DNA of 64,000 bases from JAGOQQ01 sp031973235 (lineage in GTDB: Bacteria; Patescibacteriota; Minisyncoccia; Phycocordibacterales; UBA9973), in the NCBI GenBank assembly GCA_031973235.1, contig DALYDM010000001.1, forward strand, positions 24,389 through 88,388. The letters are read 5' to 3'. Positions 1 to 8,522 of this stretch are shown here, piece by piece; positions within the stretch are counted from its first letter, which is position 1; the number at the start of each line of letters is the position of its first letter. The notes beneath the pieces were generated by a model. The model was not told the origin of the DNA, made no database searches, and was given only the letters and a program-made list of their open reading frames with translations. Both the position numbers and the translations under genes were made by a program.

Positions 1-963
1 AAAATAAAAATAAATAACTCGTCTACTTCTTCTGATTTAAATGAAGGTAGATTTCTTACATCAAAGATGTATTTAGAAAATGAACAAAGATTAGAAACTG
101 ATGAAGAATTTATAAATAGAGTAAGAAATGACTATGTTGTTGGTAATCAAGATATAAAAAATATTATAGGTAAAGAGCCACGCTTTTTTGCAATTCCGCT
201 TAATGACTACGGTGATTCGGATTTTGGTAATTTTCCTCAGGCGGTTGAAATAAATAACAATATTGCAAAAGAGTTATATAGCCTAGCGTTTATTCAAGGA
301 AATGAATTTGATGATGTGACTGTTGTATTAGAATCACCATATAATGGTGTTGATACTGATCCGATGCGTATGCGAAGACTTGAAATGAAAAATATGTCAT
401 CAACGCAACTTGATAGCATTCTTACATCACGAATACCGTCTGAACCCGAGTTTGTACTTTCAGATATCACACTTAAACAAATTCCCAAAAAGCAAAGAAT
501 TTCGGGAGAGCTTACTACGCACGCTGAAGGATTTGAAATAAAGGCATCGGAACCAAATGGGAATGCATCATTTGAAGTAGGTGAACATTTTTGGAAGAAT
601 TATACTGTCTCAAGCACCTTTGATATTATCGAAGGTGACTCAGTCTATCTTTTTGCACGACATGAAAGTGAAAATTCATACTATGCGTGTGGTGTGTCTG
701 GAAATACACTTTTTATAAGAAAGGTTATAAATGGTAATACTTCATACCTTGCAACTGAGCATCTTGATTTTTCGATATATGAACAAAAGAATTTATTGTT
801 AGATTTTGATTTGGTAGGTACAGATATTTCATGTATGCTGAATAATTCAATAACGGCGATTTCAAAAGATTCTGCAATCTCAATGGGTGATTCAGGTATG
901 ATTATATGGAGTGAGTCCAGTATTGCGCATAGTATTATTCATGATTTTAGCGTAGTGAAATAG
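1..963 (+). CDS. Polysaccharide deacetylase-like protein with C-terminal jelly-roll domain (5' partial)
   Basis: The frame is open from the first base of the window, so the start lies upstream; the internal ATG at 67 is not the true start. The first third reads like the end of a NodB-type polysaccharide deacetylase: a helix rich in Glu/Arg, then FFAIPLNDYGD, which resembles the FAYPYGDY strand of that family. The catalytic Asp and His ligands would be upstream and are not visible. The last ~150 residues look like a concanavalin/LamG-type beta sandwich (pattern FWKNYTV, then VYLFARHES, then a GMIIW strand). The same FWKN pattern occurs in the next gene, suggesting a shared glycan-binding module. 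A secreted enzyme acting on surface glycans is the likely role, by inference. Confidence 0.55.
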   Translation, partial: KIKINNSSTSSDLNEGRFLTSKMYLENEQRLETDEEFINRVRNDYVVGNQDIKNIIGKEPRFFAIPLNDYGDSDFGNFPQAVEINNNIAKELYSLAFIQGNEFDDVTVVLESPYNGVDTDPMRMRRLEMKNMSSTQLDSILTSRIPSEPEFVLSDITLKQIPKKQRISGELTTHAEGFEIKASEPNGNASFEVGEHFWKNYTVSSTFDIIEGDSVYLFARHESENSYYACGVSGNTLFIRKVINGNTSYLATEHLDFSIYEQKNLLLDFDLVGTDISCMLNNSITAISKDSAISMGDSGMIIWSESSIAHSIIHDFSVVK

Positions 964-977
964 TGGGAAATATATAG

Positions 978-983
978 TACACT
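978..983 (+). promoter_or_regulatory. -10 box of a probable leaderless promoter
   Basis: TACACT ends 6 nt before the ATG at 990, so a transcript starting about 7 nt downstream would begin at the start codon. This is a typical example of the arrangement seen at many genes of the window. Confidence 0.5.
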
Positions 984-989
984 ATAGGC

Positions 990-1979
990 ATGACAATTAT
1001 AAAATCAATTGGAATTCTCGTAGCAGTTATAGTTGTGTTTCTTGTGGGCCAAAAAGCATTCGACGCATATTTTTCTTCAAGAAATCACAATAATGTTGTA
1101 GGAGTAATATCAGACAAAACAGGATCTCTTTCAGGTGATGATGAGGGTGAGGGTGTATTCTTGAAAGGAAATTTCGGTGCTGAAATGGAAGATCTTTTGG
1201 CGGCTGTTTCTCGTTCAAGAAAAAATCAAACAAAAACTGGGACTAGTACAAAGGATTCATTTTCTACATCTCTAATCATAGATGAGTCAGGTTCAATTTC
1301 AGGAAGTACAAGTTCTCGATGGTGGGTTAATTCTGGTGGACGATTTATAATTAATGGCTCAACAGCCAAGACAATTTTTGGTGATTTGCCCTCATCTGAT
1401 AATTGGTACAAAGAGTATCTTTCTTCAAATCCACTAGATACAGACAACGGTCTTCATCCTCAAAATATTTTTAGACTTGTTGAGCGTGAGTTTTGGAAAA
1501 ATTTCTCACAGGAAGTGTATTTTAAAATAGTAAAATATAATGTAAGTCAAAGTCCAAACAGGAATGCATCAAATGGAGTTTTGCTGTTTAATCGATATCA
1601 ATCTGGTGATAGTCTTTACTATTCTGGAATTAGAGTTGACGGAAACATTGTTGTTAAAAAGAAATTAAATGGAACATATTATACTCTTGGAACAATAAAA
1701 CAATTTCCTGGAACATATTCAATTTCATCAAATCCAAATTTGCTCCCATTGAATCAATGGATAGGACTTAAAACTACAGTGAGAGATTTATCTGATGGCA
1801 GGATTGAAATAATTGTATATACCGATGTTACGAATTCAAAGCAGTGGGCAGAGTCACTTAAGGTATATGATGTTTCTGGTACAAACGGTTCAAATACCAT
1901 TAGTACTCAGGGATATGCGGGAATACGAACAGATTTTATGGATGTTGAGTTTGACGATTACTCAATTTCATCACTTTAA
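990..1979 (+). CDS. Membrane-anchored protein with jelly-roll domain
   Basis: 329 residues. Residues 5-22 form a hydrophobic anchor (IKSIGILVAVIVVFLVGQ), followed by a Ser/Gly/Thr-rich low-complexity stretch (about 45-110) and then a beta-rich domain with the REFWKNFSQEVYF and NRYQSGDSLYYSGIRV patterns. These match the jelly-roll half of the preceding protein, so the two genes probably bind related carbohydrate ligands outside the cell. The gap to the upstream stop is only 26 nt and holds its own -10 box. No catalytic motif was found; hydrolase activity cannot be claimed. The gene is closed by a strong hairpin terminator. Confidence 0.6.
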   Translation: MTIIKSIGILVAVIVVFLVGQKAFDAYFSSRNHNNVVGVISDKTGSLSGDDEGEGVFLKGNFGAEMEDLLAAVSRSRKNQTKTGTSTKDSFSTSLIIDESGSISGSTSSRWWVNSGGRFIINGSTAKTIFGDLPSSDNWYKEYLSSNPLDTDNGLHPQNIFRLVEREFWKNFSQEVYFKIVKYNVSQSPNRNASNGVLLFNRYQSGDSLYYSGIRVDGNIVVKKKLNGTYYTLGTIKQFPGTYSISSNPNLLPLNQWIGLKTTVRDLSDGRIEIIVYTDVTNSKQWAESLKVYDVSGTNGSNTISTQGYAGIRTDFMDVEFDDYSISSL

Positions 1980-1983
1980 TAAA

Positions 1984-2018
1984 AAACTCCTTAAGTGAAA
2001 TTTCACTGAAGGAGTTTT
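1984..2018. terminator. Bidirectional rho-independent terminator
   Basis: Long inverted repeat with arms AAACTCCTTAAGTGAA and its near-complement, followed by a short T run on the plus strand and preceded by an A run. It sits between two converging genes and can serve both. Confidence 0.8.
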
Positions 2019-2024
2019 GAGTGT

Positions 2025-2330
2025 TTAGATAAAGAACGTTAGTATCCAGCCGGTCGCGAGTATGGCAAGCGGTTCCAGTACAAACTTTACCAAGGCATTC
2101 TCAATGTTTTCAAGAAAACTTGCTGAATGATCAATCACCACACTACCTCCACTTCTAGGCATGATTATTGCTATAATAAGCATCACACCTGATCCTGTTA
2201 TTATTGTTAATTCAGGAAAGTGAAAAGTTGGGACAATGTACCAATTCCAAAGTAAAGAGAAGATTTTTCCGTACCAGACTGTAGTTATCATTACATTGAG
2301 TAATGTTGCGATAATTGCTTTTGTTGACAT
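2025..2330 (-). CDS. Small membrane protein, function unknown
   Basis: 101 residues with three or four hydrophobic segments (about 5-28, 42-58, 78-100). No family was recognised. It is transcribed towards the gene pair at 1-2 kb and ends at the shared terminator. Its promoter is unusually good: TTGACA and TAATAT with 17 nt between them, about 25 nt before the ATG, and an A-rich leader ending AACCTAAACG without a Shine-Dalgarno site. This places it among the orphan genes of the window with strong sigma-70 promoters rather than with the leaderless core genes. Confidence 0.6.
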   Translation of the reverse strand: MSTKAIIATLLNVMITTVWYGKIFSLLWNWYIVPTFHFPELTIITGSGVMLIIAIIMPRSGGSVVIDHSASFLENIENALVKFVLEPLAILATGWILTFFI

Positions 2331-2355
2331 CGTTTAGGTTTTTAAATTTTTAAAT

Positions 2356-2384
2356 ATATTATCATAAAATAGAATTTTTGTCAA
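2356..2384 (-). promoter_or_regulatory. Strong sigma-70 promoter of the 2025-2330 gene
   Basis: On the minus strand TTGACA (2379-2384) and TAATAT (2356-2361) are separated by 17 nt. Confidence 0.7.
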
Positions 2385-2439
2385 GTATGTTTATATCATA
2401 AAAAATACAGCGTTTTAGTTTCTCGCAAGTATGCATTAT

Positions 2440-2459
2440 GATCATCACGCGTGATAATC
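2440..2459. promoter_or_regulatory. Near-perfect 20-bp palindrome upstream of the ABC-F gene
   Basis: Centre ATCACGCGTGAT is fully symmetrical and the flanks GATC/AATC extend it with one mismatched pair. It lies about 47 nt before the ABC-F start, a fitting place for a repressor or activator dimer. No regulator was identified. Confidence 0.4.
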
Positions 2460-2505
2460 TACTTTTTCGCCAAAAGTCCCTATGTGTGGTACAGTGTGTT
2501 TCTAA

Positions 2506-4017
2506 ATGCAAAAGACAATCTCTGTCAAAAATATTGAATACTCGGTCAATGAAAAGCCCATTTTGCAGGGCATTTCTTTTCGTTGTGCAGATGATGAGCG
2601 AATCTGTATATTCGGCGAAAACGGCGCAGGGAAGTCGACACTCCTTAAGATTATTTGCGGTGAAGTAGAGCAAGATTCTGGAAGAATAGAAAAGCAAGGA
2701 CATATCAGATTTGTATATGTACCACAAGAATTCGACCACTCATACTTCGAACTTTTGATAGAAGAATATATCAAAGAGAAAGCAGGTGAGACACTTTCAA
2801 AAAAAGTCCACAATATTGCAAAGGTTCTCGGATTTCATATTGAAAAGCACAAAGATACAAAGTGTGGAAGACTCTCCGGAGGACAGCAAAAGATTCTTGC
2901 GCTCTCATGTGCGTTTGCGCTTGCACCGGACTTCTTGCTTCTCGACGAACCAGAAAACCATCTCGACATTGTAAGTCGTGTGGAACTCGTGCGACTTCTC
3001 GAAGAATTTCGTGGAGCGATTATTTTTATTTCTCACGATAGACTTCTCATTGATGGTGTTGCGACAAAAATTGGTGAAATAGTCCAAGGGAAAATTTATA
3101 TTTCAGAAGGAGACTACGATGATTATATTCAGACTAAGGTTGAGCGAATTGCAGGACTACAACGTGAACATGATGTTCGTTCGAAGAGAATCAAGCAACT
3201 TTCTTCGGCGATTGTGATTCTCCAACAAAAAGCATTTCGAGGAAAAGAAGTCTCGGCATATAAGCGTGCAAAAGAAGAACTCGCACAACTCAAAAAAGAA
3301 GCAAAAGAAAACGGTAGACCAGACGAAGCACAAAACAAAATTAAAATTGCGAGTACTGAGCAAGGTCTTCATGGAGGAAAATTGGTATTGAAAGTAGTAA
3401 AGGGAATGTTTGAATTTCCAGAACCAAAGAAAAGAATTTTTGATAATGTTGATTTGGAAATTCGCACAGGAGACAAAGTAGTACTACTTGGAAGAAATGG
3501 CTCAGGTAAATCTACATTTTTGAAGTGTCTCACAAGTGAACTCACTCTCACGAAGGGCGAAGCGACTTTTGGAAACGGAATTACATACGCGTACTTTGAT
3601 CAGCATGCACAATTTGACCCAGAATTAAGTGCGGTAGATATTGTGTGTGAAAAACTCAACATGATAGACCAAGAAGCGCGTTCTGTTCTCGGTATGATGA
3701 AATTTGACACACCTCGGATGATTGCTCCTATTCGGAATCTCTCTGGTGGAGAGCGAATGAGACTTCGATTCGCGATTGTATTTGGTCAGCGACCAGACCT
3801 CATCATTCTCGATGAGCCTACAAACCATATCGATGAAGTAACTTGGGAAATTCTCCTTGAAGCATGTAAGACGTCAAAAAGTACGATACTCCTCGTGAGT
3901 CACGACTATGAATTTATCGAAGCATTTGCTCCGAGTGTCTTTTGGGTGATTCACAATCAGGCTGTGGTGGCACGACACAAAGAACTCAACGAACTACTTG
4001 AAGAACTCAAATCATAG
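2506..4017 (+). CDS. ABC-F family ATPase (ribosome-associated or resistance-type)
   Basis: 503 residues with two ABC domains and no membrane segment, as in the ABC-F translation factors (EttA, Uup, Msr, Vga) that act on the ribosomal E site. Domain 1 has Walker A GENGAGKST, signature LSGGQQ and Walker B LLLDEPENH; domain 2 has GRNGSGKST, LSGGERMR and LIILDEPTNH. The linker (about 195-285) is Lys/Glu-rich and predicted coiled-coil, the part that in this family enters the peptidyl-transferase region. Domain 1 carries DEPEN where the family normally has DEPTN. The start follows TACAGT by 10 nt. Whether it gives antibiotic protection or is a housekeeping factor cannot be told from sequence alone. 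Confidence 0.88.
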   Translation: MQKTISVKNIEYSVNEKPILQGISFRCADDERICIFGENGAGKSTLLKIICGEVEQDSGRIEKQGHIRFVYVPQEFDHSYFELLIEEYIKEKAGETLSKKVHNIAKVLGFHIEKHKDTKCGRLSGGQQKILALSCAFALAPDFLLLDEPENHLDIVSRVELVRLLEEFRGAIIFISHDRLLIDGVATKIGEIVQGKIYISEGDYDDYIQTKVERIAGLQREHDVRSKRIKQLSSAIVILQQKAFRGKEVSAYKRAKEELAQLKKEAKENGRPDEAQNKIKIASTEQGLHGGKLVLKVVKGMFEFPEPKKRIFDNVDLEIRTGDKVVLLGRNGSGKSTFLKCLTSELTLTKGEATFGNGITYAYFDQHAQFDPELSAVDIVCEKLNMIDQEARSVLGMMKFDTPRMIAPIRNLSGGERMRLRFAIVFGQRPDLIILDEPTNHIDEVTWEILLEACKTSKSTILLVSHDYEFIEAFAPSVFWVIHNQAVVARHKELNELLEELKS

Positions 4018-4062
4018 AAGATATGATGCATATCCACTTAGCTGTTTTGATATAATTTGTGT

Positions 4063-4302
4063 ATGTATTTTGTCTATATAGTGAAATGCAGTGATGACAC
4101 ACTTTATACTGGAATCACTACGAATCTAAAAAGGAGAATAATGGAACACAACTCTCTCACAAAAGGAGCGAAATATACCAAAGCTCGCCAACCGGTGGTG
4201 CTTGTGTATTCAAAGAAATGCAAAAATCGTTCTGTTGCGTCGAAAGAAGAAGCAAGAATAAAAGGATTGAAGCGCTCGGAGAAGATGTCTATCTTTATAT
4301 AA
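4063..4302 (+). CDS. GIY-YIG domain nuclease (UPF0213/YhbQ-like)
   Basis: 79 residues, the size of stand-alone GIY-YIG proteins. The family strand appears as YFVYIVKCSDDTLYTGIT (FVYIV for the GIY part, LYTGIT for YIG), with the catalytic Arg in NLKRRIMEHN and Glu in SKEEARIKGLK. Start chosen at ATG 4063 rather than TTG 4057 because TATAAT (4051-4056) ends 6 nt before this ATG, the spacing seen across the window. Such small proteins are usually annotated as excinuclease-like, but real substrates are mostly unknown. Confidence 0.85.
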   Translation: MYFVYIVKCSDDTLYTGITTNLKRRIMEHNSLTKGAKYTKARQPVVLVYSKKCKNRSVASKEEARIKGLKRSEKMSIFI

Positions 4303-4360
4303 ATGTATTCTTGCAAAAAAATGTACTGAGTGGAATAATTAAGGAAAACACTCATACTGT

Positions 4361-4738
4361 ATGGCTGCACCTCAGATTCTTACAGAAGAACATCACAGAC
4401 GCCCGAAGTCTATAGGCGGGACAGATGCTCCTTCAAACATCTCATTCGTTCCAGCAAAACTACATAAATGTTGGCACACGTTATTTGGTAATATGAATGC
4501 GTTTCAGATCAAAGATGAATTAAATCAATGGTTTGCTCCAAAAAGAAAAAGAGTTGTTTGTAAGTTTATAAATGGCTCTAAAGTTAGCATTCAAGGAGGT
4601 CAGCAAACAAAAAATAAGAACAAACGTCAAAAGGCGTTTGATATGTTATTTAAAAACATGACTTTTTCTGAAGCGATCGATTATATCAATAGTGTGTGGC
4701 TCGATGGAAGTTATCACTTCTATATTCTGTCAAAATGA
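4361..4738 (+). CDS. Putative HNH-like nuclease
   Basis: 125 residues. The N-terminal part contains EEHHRRPKSIGGTDAPSN, then LHKCWHTLFGN, matching the first-His, Asn and last-His spacing of HNH (beta-beta-alpha metal) nucleases, as in HxxP..GG...N...H..WH. A basic patch (PKRKR) and a helical C-terminus follow. It comes after the GIY-YIG gene with a 58-nt gap, so two small nuclease-like genes stand together. The stop is TGA, showing that UGA terminates here. Assignment rests on the motif only. Confidence 0.55.
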   Translation: MAAPQILTEEHHRRPKSIGGTDAPSNISFVPAKLHKCWHTLFGNMNAFQIKDELNQWFAPKRKRVVCKFINGSKVSIQGGQQTKNKNKRQKAFDMLFKNMTFSEAIDYINSVWLDGSYHFYILSK

Positions 4739-4850
4739 TTTTGTGGTTGGCATGTACATGTCAACCATTTTTTATTACCAATAGACTTGCTGGATAAATA
4801 TTGAATTGTGTGCTATTATTTAGGCATTACCAAAAAGTAAAACATTAGAT

Positions 4851-5105
4851 ATGCCAACAGCAAACTCAGCATTTATGAAGCCAATGACTTTGAGTCCAGA
4901 ACTCGAAGCAGTTATCGGAAAAGGGCCTATGCCACGAAGTGAAGTGGTCAAAGCGCTCTGGGTGTACATCAAGAAGCACAACCTTCAAGATCCAGCTAAC
5001 AAGCGAAACATCAACGGTGATGAAGCGCTCACTAAAGTTTTCGGAGGAAAAAAGACTGTGACTATGTTCGAAATGACAAAACTCGTTTCAAAACATCTTT
5101 CATAA
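4851..5105 (+). CDS. SWIB/MDM2 domain protein
   Basis: 84 residues, almost entirely one SWIB domain: M-x-LSPELEAVIGKGPMPRSEVVK, ALWVYIKKHNLQDPANKR, then VFGGKKTVTMFEMTKLVSKHL. The SWIB fold is best known from eukaryotic chromatin remodellers and from Chlamydiae, where it is found alone or fused to topoisomerase I; here it stands alone. A DNA- or protein-binding role in nucleoid organisation is a guess. Monocistronic: upstream spacer of about 110 nt and a strong terminator directly after it. Confidence 0.85.
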   Translation: MPTANSAFMKPMTLSPELEAVIGKGPMPRSEVVKALWVYIKKHNLQDPANKRNINGDEALTKVFGGKKTVTMFEMTKLVSKHLS

Positions 5106-5112
5106 ATAATAA

Positions 5113-5142
5113 AAAACGCACGACATGCTCGTGCGTTTTTTA
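5113..5142 (+). terminator. Rho-independent terminator of the SWIB gene
   Basis: Stem AAAACGCACGA / TCGTGCGTTTT with a CATGC loop, followed by a T run. Confidence 0.85.
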
Positions 5143-5186
5143 TTTTCACATTTGTTTTTTGTAGTAATGAGTTACACTAAATATAT

Positions 5187-6212
5187 ATGAAGAAAATATT
5201 TTTTACTTTAATGCTCGTGTTCTTTCCATTCCTTCAGGCATCTGCACATGTGAAGTGGTTTGTAGATAGTGATGCGATTGTTGAATCACAGCATGGAAGT
5301 ACTGCGTTTTATTATCTTACAAGTAAGGAGGTTTTTGTGTGGTCGTTCATCACGATTGTTGTTGTAGGTATATTTGCCCTTATTGATAGACGCCTAAAAA
5401 GTCCACAATCTGTCGAACAATATGCAGCACGTCACAAAAATACACTTGAAAGAATTGCTCAAGTAATGCTTGGTCTTTTCTTGGTAAGTGTAAGTCTCCT
5501 GTGGAAAATCGTTCTTATTCCTGAATTTCCAATTGATTCACACTACATGCTTTTGCTGGGATCTGTGCAGATCATTGCAGGTACGTTGTTTATATTCAAT
5601 CTTTATTCTCGACTTGGATCAATACTCCTTCTCGGACTTGTTGGATTGATGACATTTCATGTTGGATGGATTGCATTTTTTGAAAACATTATTTTGATTA
5701 CACTCGCGATATTTTTCTACGTTCGTCATTCATCACCATCAAGCTTCGCATTTCGATTCAATGATCATGTACTGGAAATGGTAAGAATCGGAGTAGGTAT
5801 ATCATTGATCGTACTTGCGTTTACAGAAAAACTTATGTATCCAGAGCTGAGCCTGTCGTTTCTTGATGTGCATCACTGGAATTTTATGCAACATTTTTTT
5901 GGTGTTGAATGGTTTTCAAATGAGCTTTTTGTTTTAAGTACAGGATTTGCAGAAATGATTTTCGGGATACTGTTTATTTTTGGTTACATTACACGTATTA
6001 CCACAGCATTAATCGCGTGTTTCTTTGCGATGTCAGTAGTAACAATGCTTGTACAGTTTAAACAATGGGAAGTGGAAGATTTGGTAGTGTATTCTGCGGC
6101 GGTGTTGCTTTTGTTTTTTGGAGCAGGTGCAACAAGATTCTTTCATAGAATTACAACAAAAGAATATATGAAGCAAAATGTTGGTGAATTATTTTTTAAG
6201 AAAGTATCGTAA
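5187..6212 (+). CDS. DoxX-like integral membrane protein
   Basis: 341 residues. An N-terminal signal peptide (MKKIFFTLMLVFFPFLQASA) is followed by HVKWFVD and about eight membrane segments; the second half (about 190-320) repeats the four-helix DoxX-type arrangement with a central Asp/Glu-containing helix (SLIVLAFTEKLMYPEL). DoxX relatives take part in quinone-linked redox processes in other bacteria, but the activity of this long two-part form is unknown. TACACT ends 8 nt before the ATG. The AI-2E-type gene follows after 28 nt. Confidence 0.6.
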   Translation: MKKIFFTLMLVFFPFLQASAHVKWFVDSDAIVESQHGSTAFYYLTSKEVFVWSFITIVVVGIFALIDRRLKSPQSVEQYAARHKNTLERIAQVMLGLFLVSVSLLWKIVLIPEFPIDSHYMLLLGSVQIIAGTLFIFNLYSRLGSILLLGLVGLMTFHVGWIAFFENIILITLAIFFYVRHSSPSSFAFRFNDHVLEMVRIGVGISLIVLAFTEKLMYPELSLSFLDVHHWNFMQHFFGVEWFSNELFVLSTGFAEMIFGILFIFGYITRITTALIACFFAMSVVTMLVQFKQWEVEDLVVYSAAVLLLFFGAGATRFFHRITTKEYMKQNVGELFFKKVS

Positions 6213-6240
6213 TGTTTTGTAGCGTGATACACTTAACTTC

Positions 6241-7257
6241 ATGAAGGCAAAAGTAATTGAGAAAAATTTTTTCTACGCGTTTCTTGTACTCGTTTCAGTT
6301 ATAGCTGGAATAATACTTTGGCCGTTTTTGTCAGTGATTGTTATCGGAGCATCTCTTGCGGTGGTATTTCACCCAGTGTATGTCCTTGTTGAAGAGAAAA
6401 TCACACATGGTATACCGTGGCTTTCTGCACTCCTTACGACACTTCTTTTTCTTGTATTACTTGGAGTACCATTCTTTTTCATAGGTTCTTCAGTGTTTAG
6501 ACAATCACAAGAAATGTATTCATCGATTACTTCAAATGGTGGGCCAAGTCCGTATATTGCACACATATCACAATCAATAAGTGAAGTATTACCCAACGGA
6601 ATTTCTGTAGATGTTGCAAAAAAAATTGATGATATCGCATCATTCTTGTCAGGTAGTGCATCAAAGATTTTTACATCTACGATTAGTACGTTGTTTTCCT
6701 TTTTGCTTGTTCTACTCTCACTATTCTATTTTCTCAAAGATGGAAAACAGTGGAGAGATATGTTGATTGACTTGTCACCACTTCCAGATGAGTACGATGA
6801 AAAAATTCTTTACAAGCTTTCACGTGCAGTAAACGGAGTAATGAAAGGGTACTTGCTGATCGCGCTTGTCCAAGGATTGTTGATGGGGATTGGGTTGTGG
6901 ATTTTTGGTGTACCAAACCCAGCATTGTGGGGAGTGTTTGCCGGTGTTGCATCTATGGTGCCAAGTATCGGAACTGCACTTGTGGCAGTGCCCGCAATCC
7001 TCTATCTTCTTGTAACGGGTGACAGTACTGGAGCGGTTGGATTTACAGCATGGGCGTTGATACTTGTTGGAACAATCGATAATTTTTTGAACCCAATCGT
7101 GGTCGCAAAGAATATTGATCTACATCCACTTATCATTTTGTTTGCAGTACTTGGTGGAATCTCGTTGATGGGAGCGGTGGGGATTCTCATTGGTCCACTT
7201 GTTGTATCACTTTTGTACACACTTCTTACTATTTATCGCGAACATTTCAAATCATAA
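6241..7257 (+). CDS. AI-2E family transporter-like membrane protein
   Basis: 338 residues with about eight membrane helices. The end GGISLMGAVGILIGPLVVSLLYTLL and the preceding GTIDNFLNPIVVAKNIDLHPLIILFAVLGG region are hallmarks of the AI-2E/YdiK/PerM family; the middle (SLFYFLKDGKQWRD) is the conserved cytosolic turn. Members export autoinducer-2 in some bacteria or act as Na/H antiporters in others; the substrate here is unknown and no luxS is in the window. TACACT ends 7 nt before the ATG. Confidence 0.85.
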   Translation: MKAKVIEKNFFYAFLVLVSVIAGIILWPFLSVIVIGASLAVVFHPVYVLVEEKITHGIPWLSALLTTLLFLVLLGVPFFFIGSSVFRQSQEMYSSITSNGGPSPYIAHISQSISEVLPNGISVDVAKKIDDIASFLSGSASKIFTSTISTLFSFLLVLLSLFYFLKDGKQWRDMLIDLSPLPDEYDEKILYKLSRAVNGVMKGYLLIALVQGLLMGIGLWIFGVPNPALWGVFAGVASMVPSIGTALVAVPAILYLLVTGDSTGAVGFTAWALILVGTIDNFLNPIVVAKNIDLHPLIILFAVLGGISLMGAVGILIGPLVVSLLYTLLTIYREHFKS

Positions 7258-7258
7258 T

Positions 7259-7288
7259 AAAAACCTCGCATTTCATGCGAGGTTTTTA
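7259..7288. terminator. Bidirectional terminator
   Basis: AAAACCTCGCAT / ATGCGAGGTTTT with a TTC loop between two converging genes. Confidence 0.85.
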
Positions 7289-7765
7289 TTATGATTTTAG
7301 TGTACCTATTTTGTGAGAAGCGAGTTCTTTTTCTGGGCTTCGCTCTCCTCCGTGTTGGTCATCAAATGAGCTTGTGCCATCCTTTCCACAAAGTCGCTTT
7401 ATTGCACCACTTCCGCCAGGGTGTTGATTTATAAATGAAGTGAGGTCGTATACATTACCACTTACGATTGTCCAACAGCTTGATGAAGAGTTGTGTGTTG
7501 CGACTTGTGCACTGGTGTATTCATTTGGGTTTGTTTTTGGTGGAGTTGAGGGTGTTGTTGGTTTTGGGGTTGTGGTAGGTGTGGTTTTTACTGGAGTGGT
7601 GGTTGTCGGTGAGGTTAATGTCTCTTTTGGTACAAGACTTGCAAGTGGTGGTTCATTCGCTACTGTCTTTTGTTCAGGTGCTTGTGAAGGTTGTTTGGTG
7701 GTTAGTAGGAATCCTGCATAAATAATAATAATGCTTATTGCTACAATTGGTACAATTTTTTTCAT
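7289..7765 (-). CDS. Membrane-anchored cytochrome b5-like heme-binding protein
   Basis: 158 residues: an N-terminal membrane anchor (about 4-22), a long Thr/Pro-rich stalk (about 40-82), then a cytochrome b5-like domain (about 83-155). The domain has the HPGG motif with axial His115 and a second candidate ligand His138 (DDQHGG), spaced as in small b5 domains. C97 and C126 could form a disulfide outside the membrane. The layout (anchor, flexible stalk, domain) implies an extracytoplasmic redox or heme-binding protein. No partner reductase is nearby and no heme-synthesis gene is in the window. Confidence 0.8.
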   Translation of the reverse strand: MKKIVPIVAISIIIIYAGFLLTTKQPSQAPEQKTVANEPPLASLVPKETLTSPTTTTPVKTTPTTTPKPTTPSTPPKTNPNEYTSAQVATHNSSSSCWTIVSGNVYDLTSFINQHPGGSGAIKRLCGKDGTSSFDDQHGGERSPEKELASHKIGTLKS

Positions 7766-7863
7766 ATTGAAAGTATAGTACTTTTGAAAACTTAATCAAA
7801 TGTGTGAGAATAATCGATTTTTGCACAGTCATATAGTCAAAAAGTTTTATATACTAGTAGTAT

Positions 7864-8520
7864 ATGGCGTTATCTAACACATTGAAACAATCACGACTCG
7901 ATGAGCTCTCTGATGGAATTTTTGCAATTGTAATGACACTTCTCGTACTTGAGATAAGAATTCCGGAATTGCATGGAACACCAGACAATATTGACTTGAT
8001 AGTTTCGCTTTTTCAAATAATTCCAAATTTGCTTAGTTATCTACTTTCATTTGCGCTACTCTTTACATACTGGCGCGCACACCACTATGTGGTTTCTGTA
8101 TATGCGAAAAATATCGATTCAAAACTTACAAATATCAATGCACTCTTCTTTTTCCTTATTGGATTAGTACCTTTTTCTAGTCAGTTGCTTGGACGTTATA
8201 GTGCTACTCAAGCTGCGGTAGTGTTGTTTGGGGTGCACATGATATTGATTAGTTTGTGTATTTTGTGGATGAGGTCTTATGTGTTGAATGATCCCGCAAT
8301 AAAAAATCCTCGCGTGAGTAAAAAGGAATTTCAAAATGGTACACTCCGGACATTGTTGCCACTTTTTTCTGCGCTTGTTGCAATAGTGGTGAGTTTTTAT
8401 AATATCAAAATATCACTAGCATTTTATACATTTGCAATATTGTTTAATCTTTCACATACAAGTACTCATATTGTTCACACAGTGGTCGACAAGGCGCTTG
8501 GTCAAGAAGTTGAAAAATAA
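7864..8520 (+). CDS. TMEM175/DUF1211 family membrane protein
   Basis: 218 residues, six membrane segments. The diagnostic start RLDELSDGIFAIVMTLLVLEIRIPE corresponds to the (F/L)SDG motif of the TMEM175 family, whose bacterial members are potassium channels. It has one six-helix repeat, as in other prokaryotic homologues. TATACT ends 8 nt before the ATG. Only 2 nt separate it from the CPBP-like gene, so the two are probably cotranscribed. Confidence 0.85.
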   Translation: MALSNTLKQSRLDELSDGIFAIVMTLLVLEIRIPELHGTPDNIDLIVSLFQIIPNLLSYLLSFALLFTYWRAHHYVVSVYAKNIDSKLTNINALFFFLIGLVPFSSQLLGRYSATQAAVVLFGVHMILISLCILWMRSYVLNDPAIKNPRVSKKEFQNGTLRTLLPLFSALVAIVVSFYNIKISLAFYTFAILFNLSHTSTHIVHTVVDKALGQEVEK

Positions 8521-8522
8521 TT

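Noticed and set aside
7440..7721. Plus-strand Gly/Val-rich frame
   Set aside because: Mirror image of the Thr/Pro stalk of the cytochrome b5-like gene; low complexity and no start signal.
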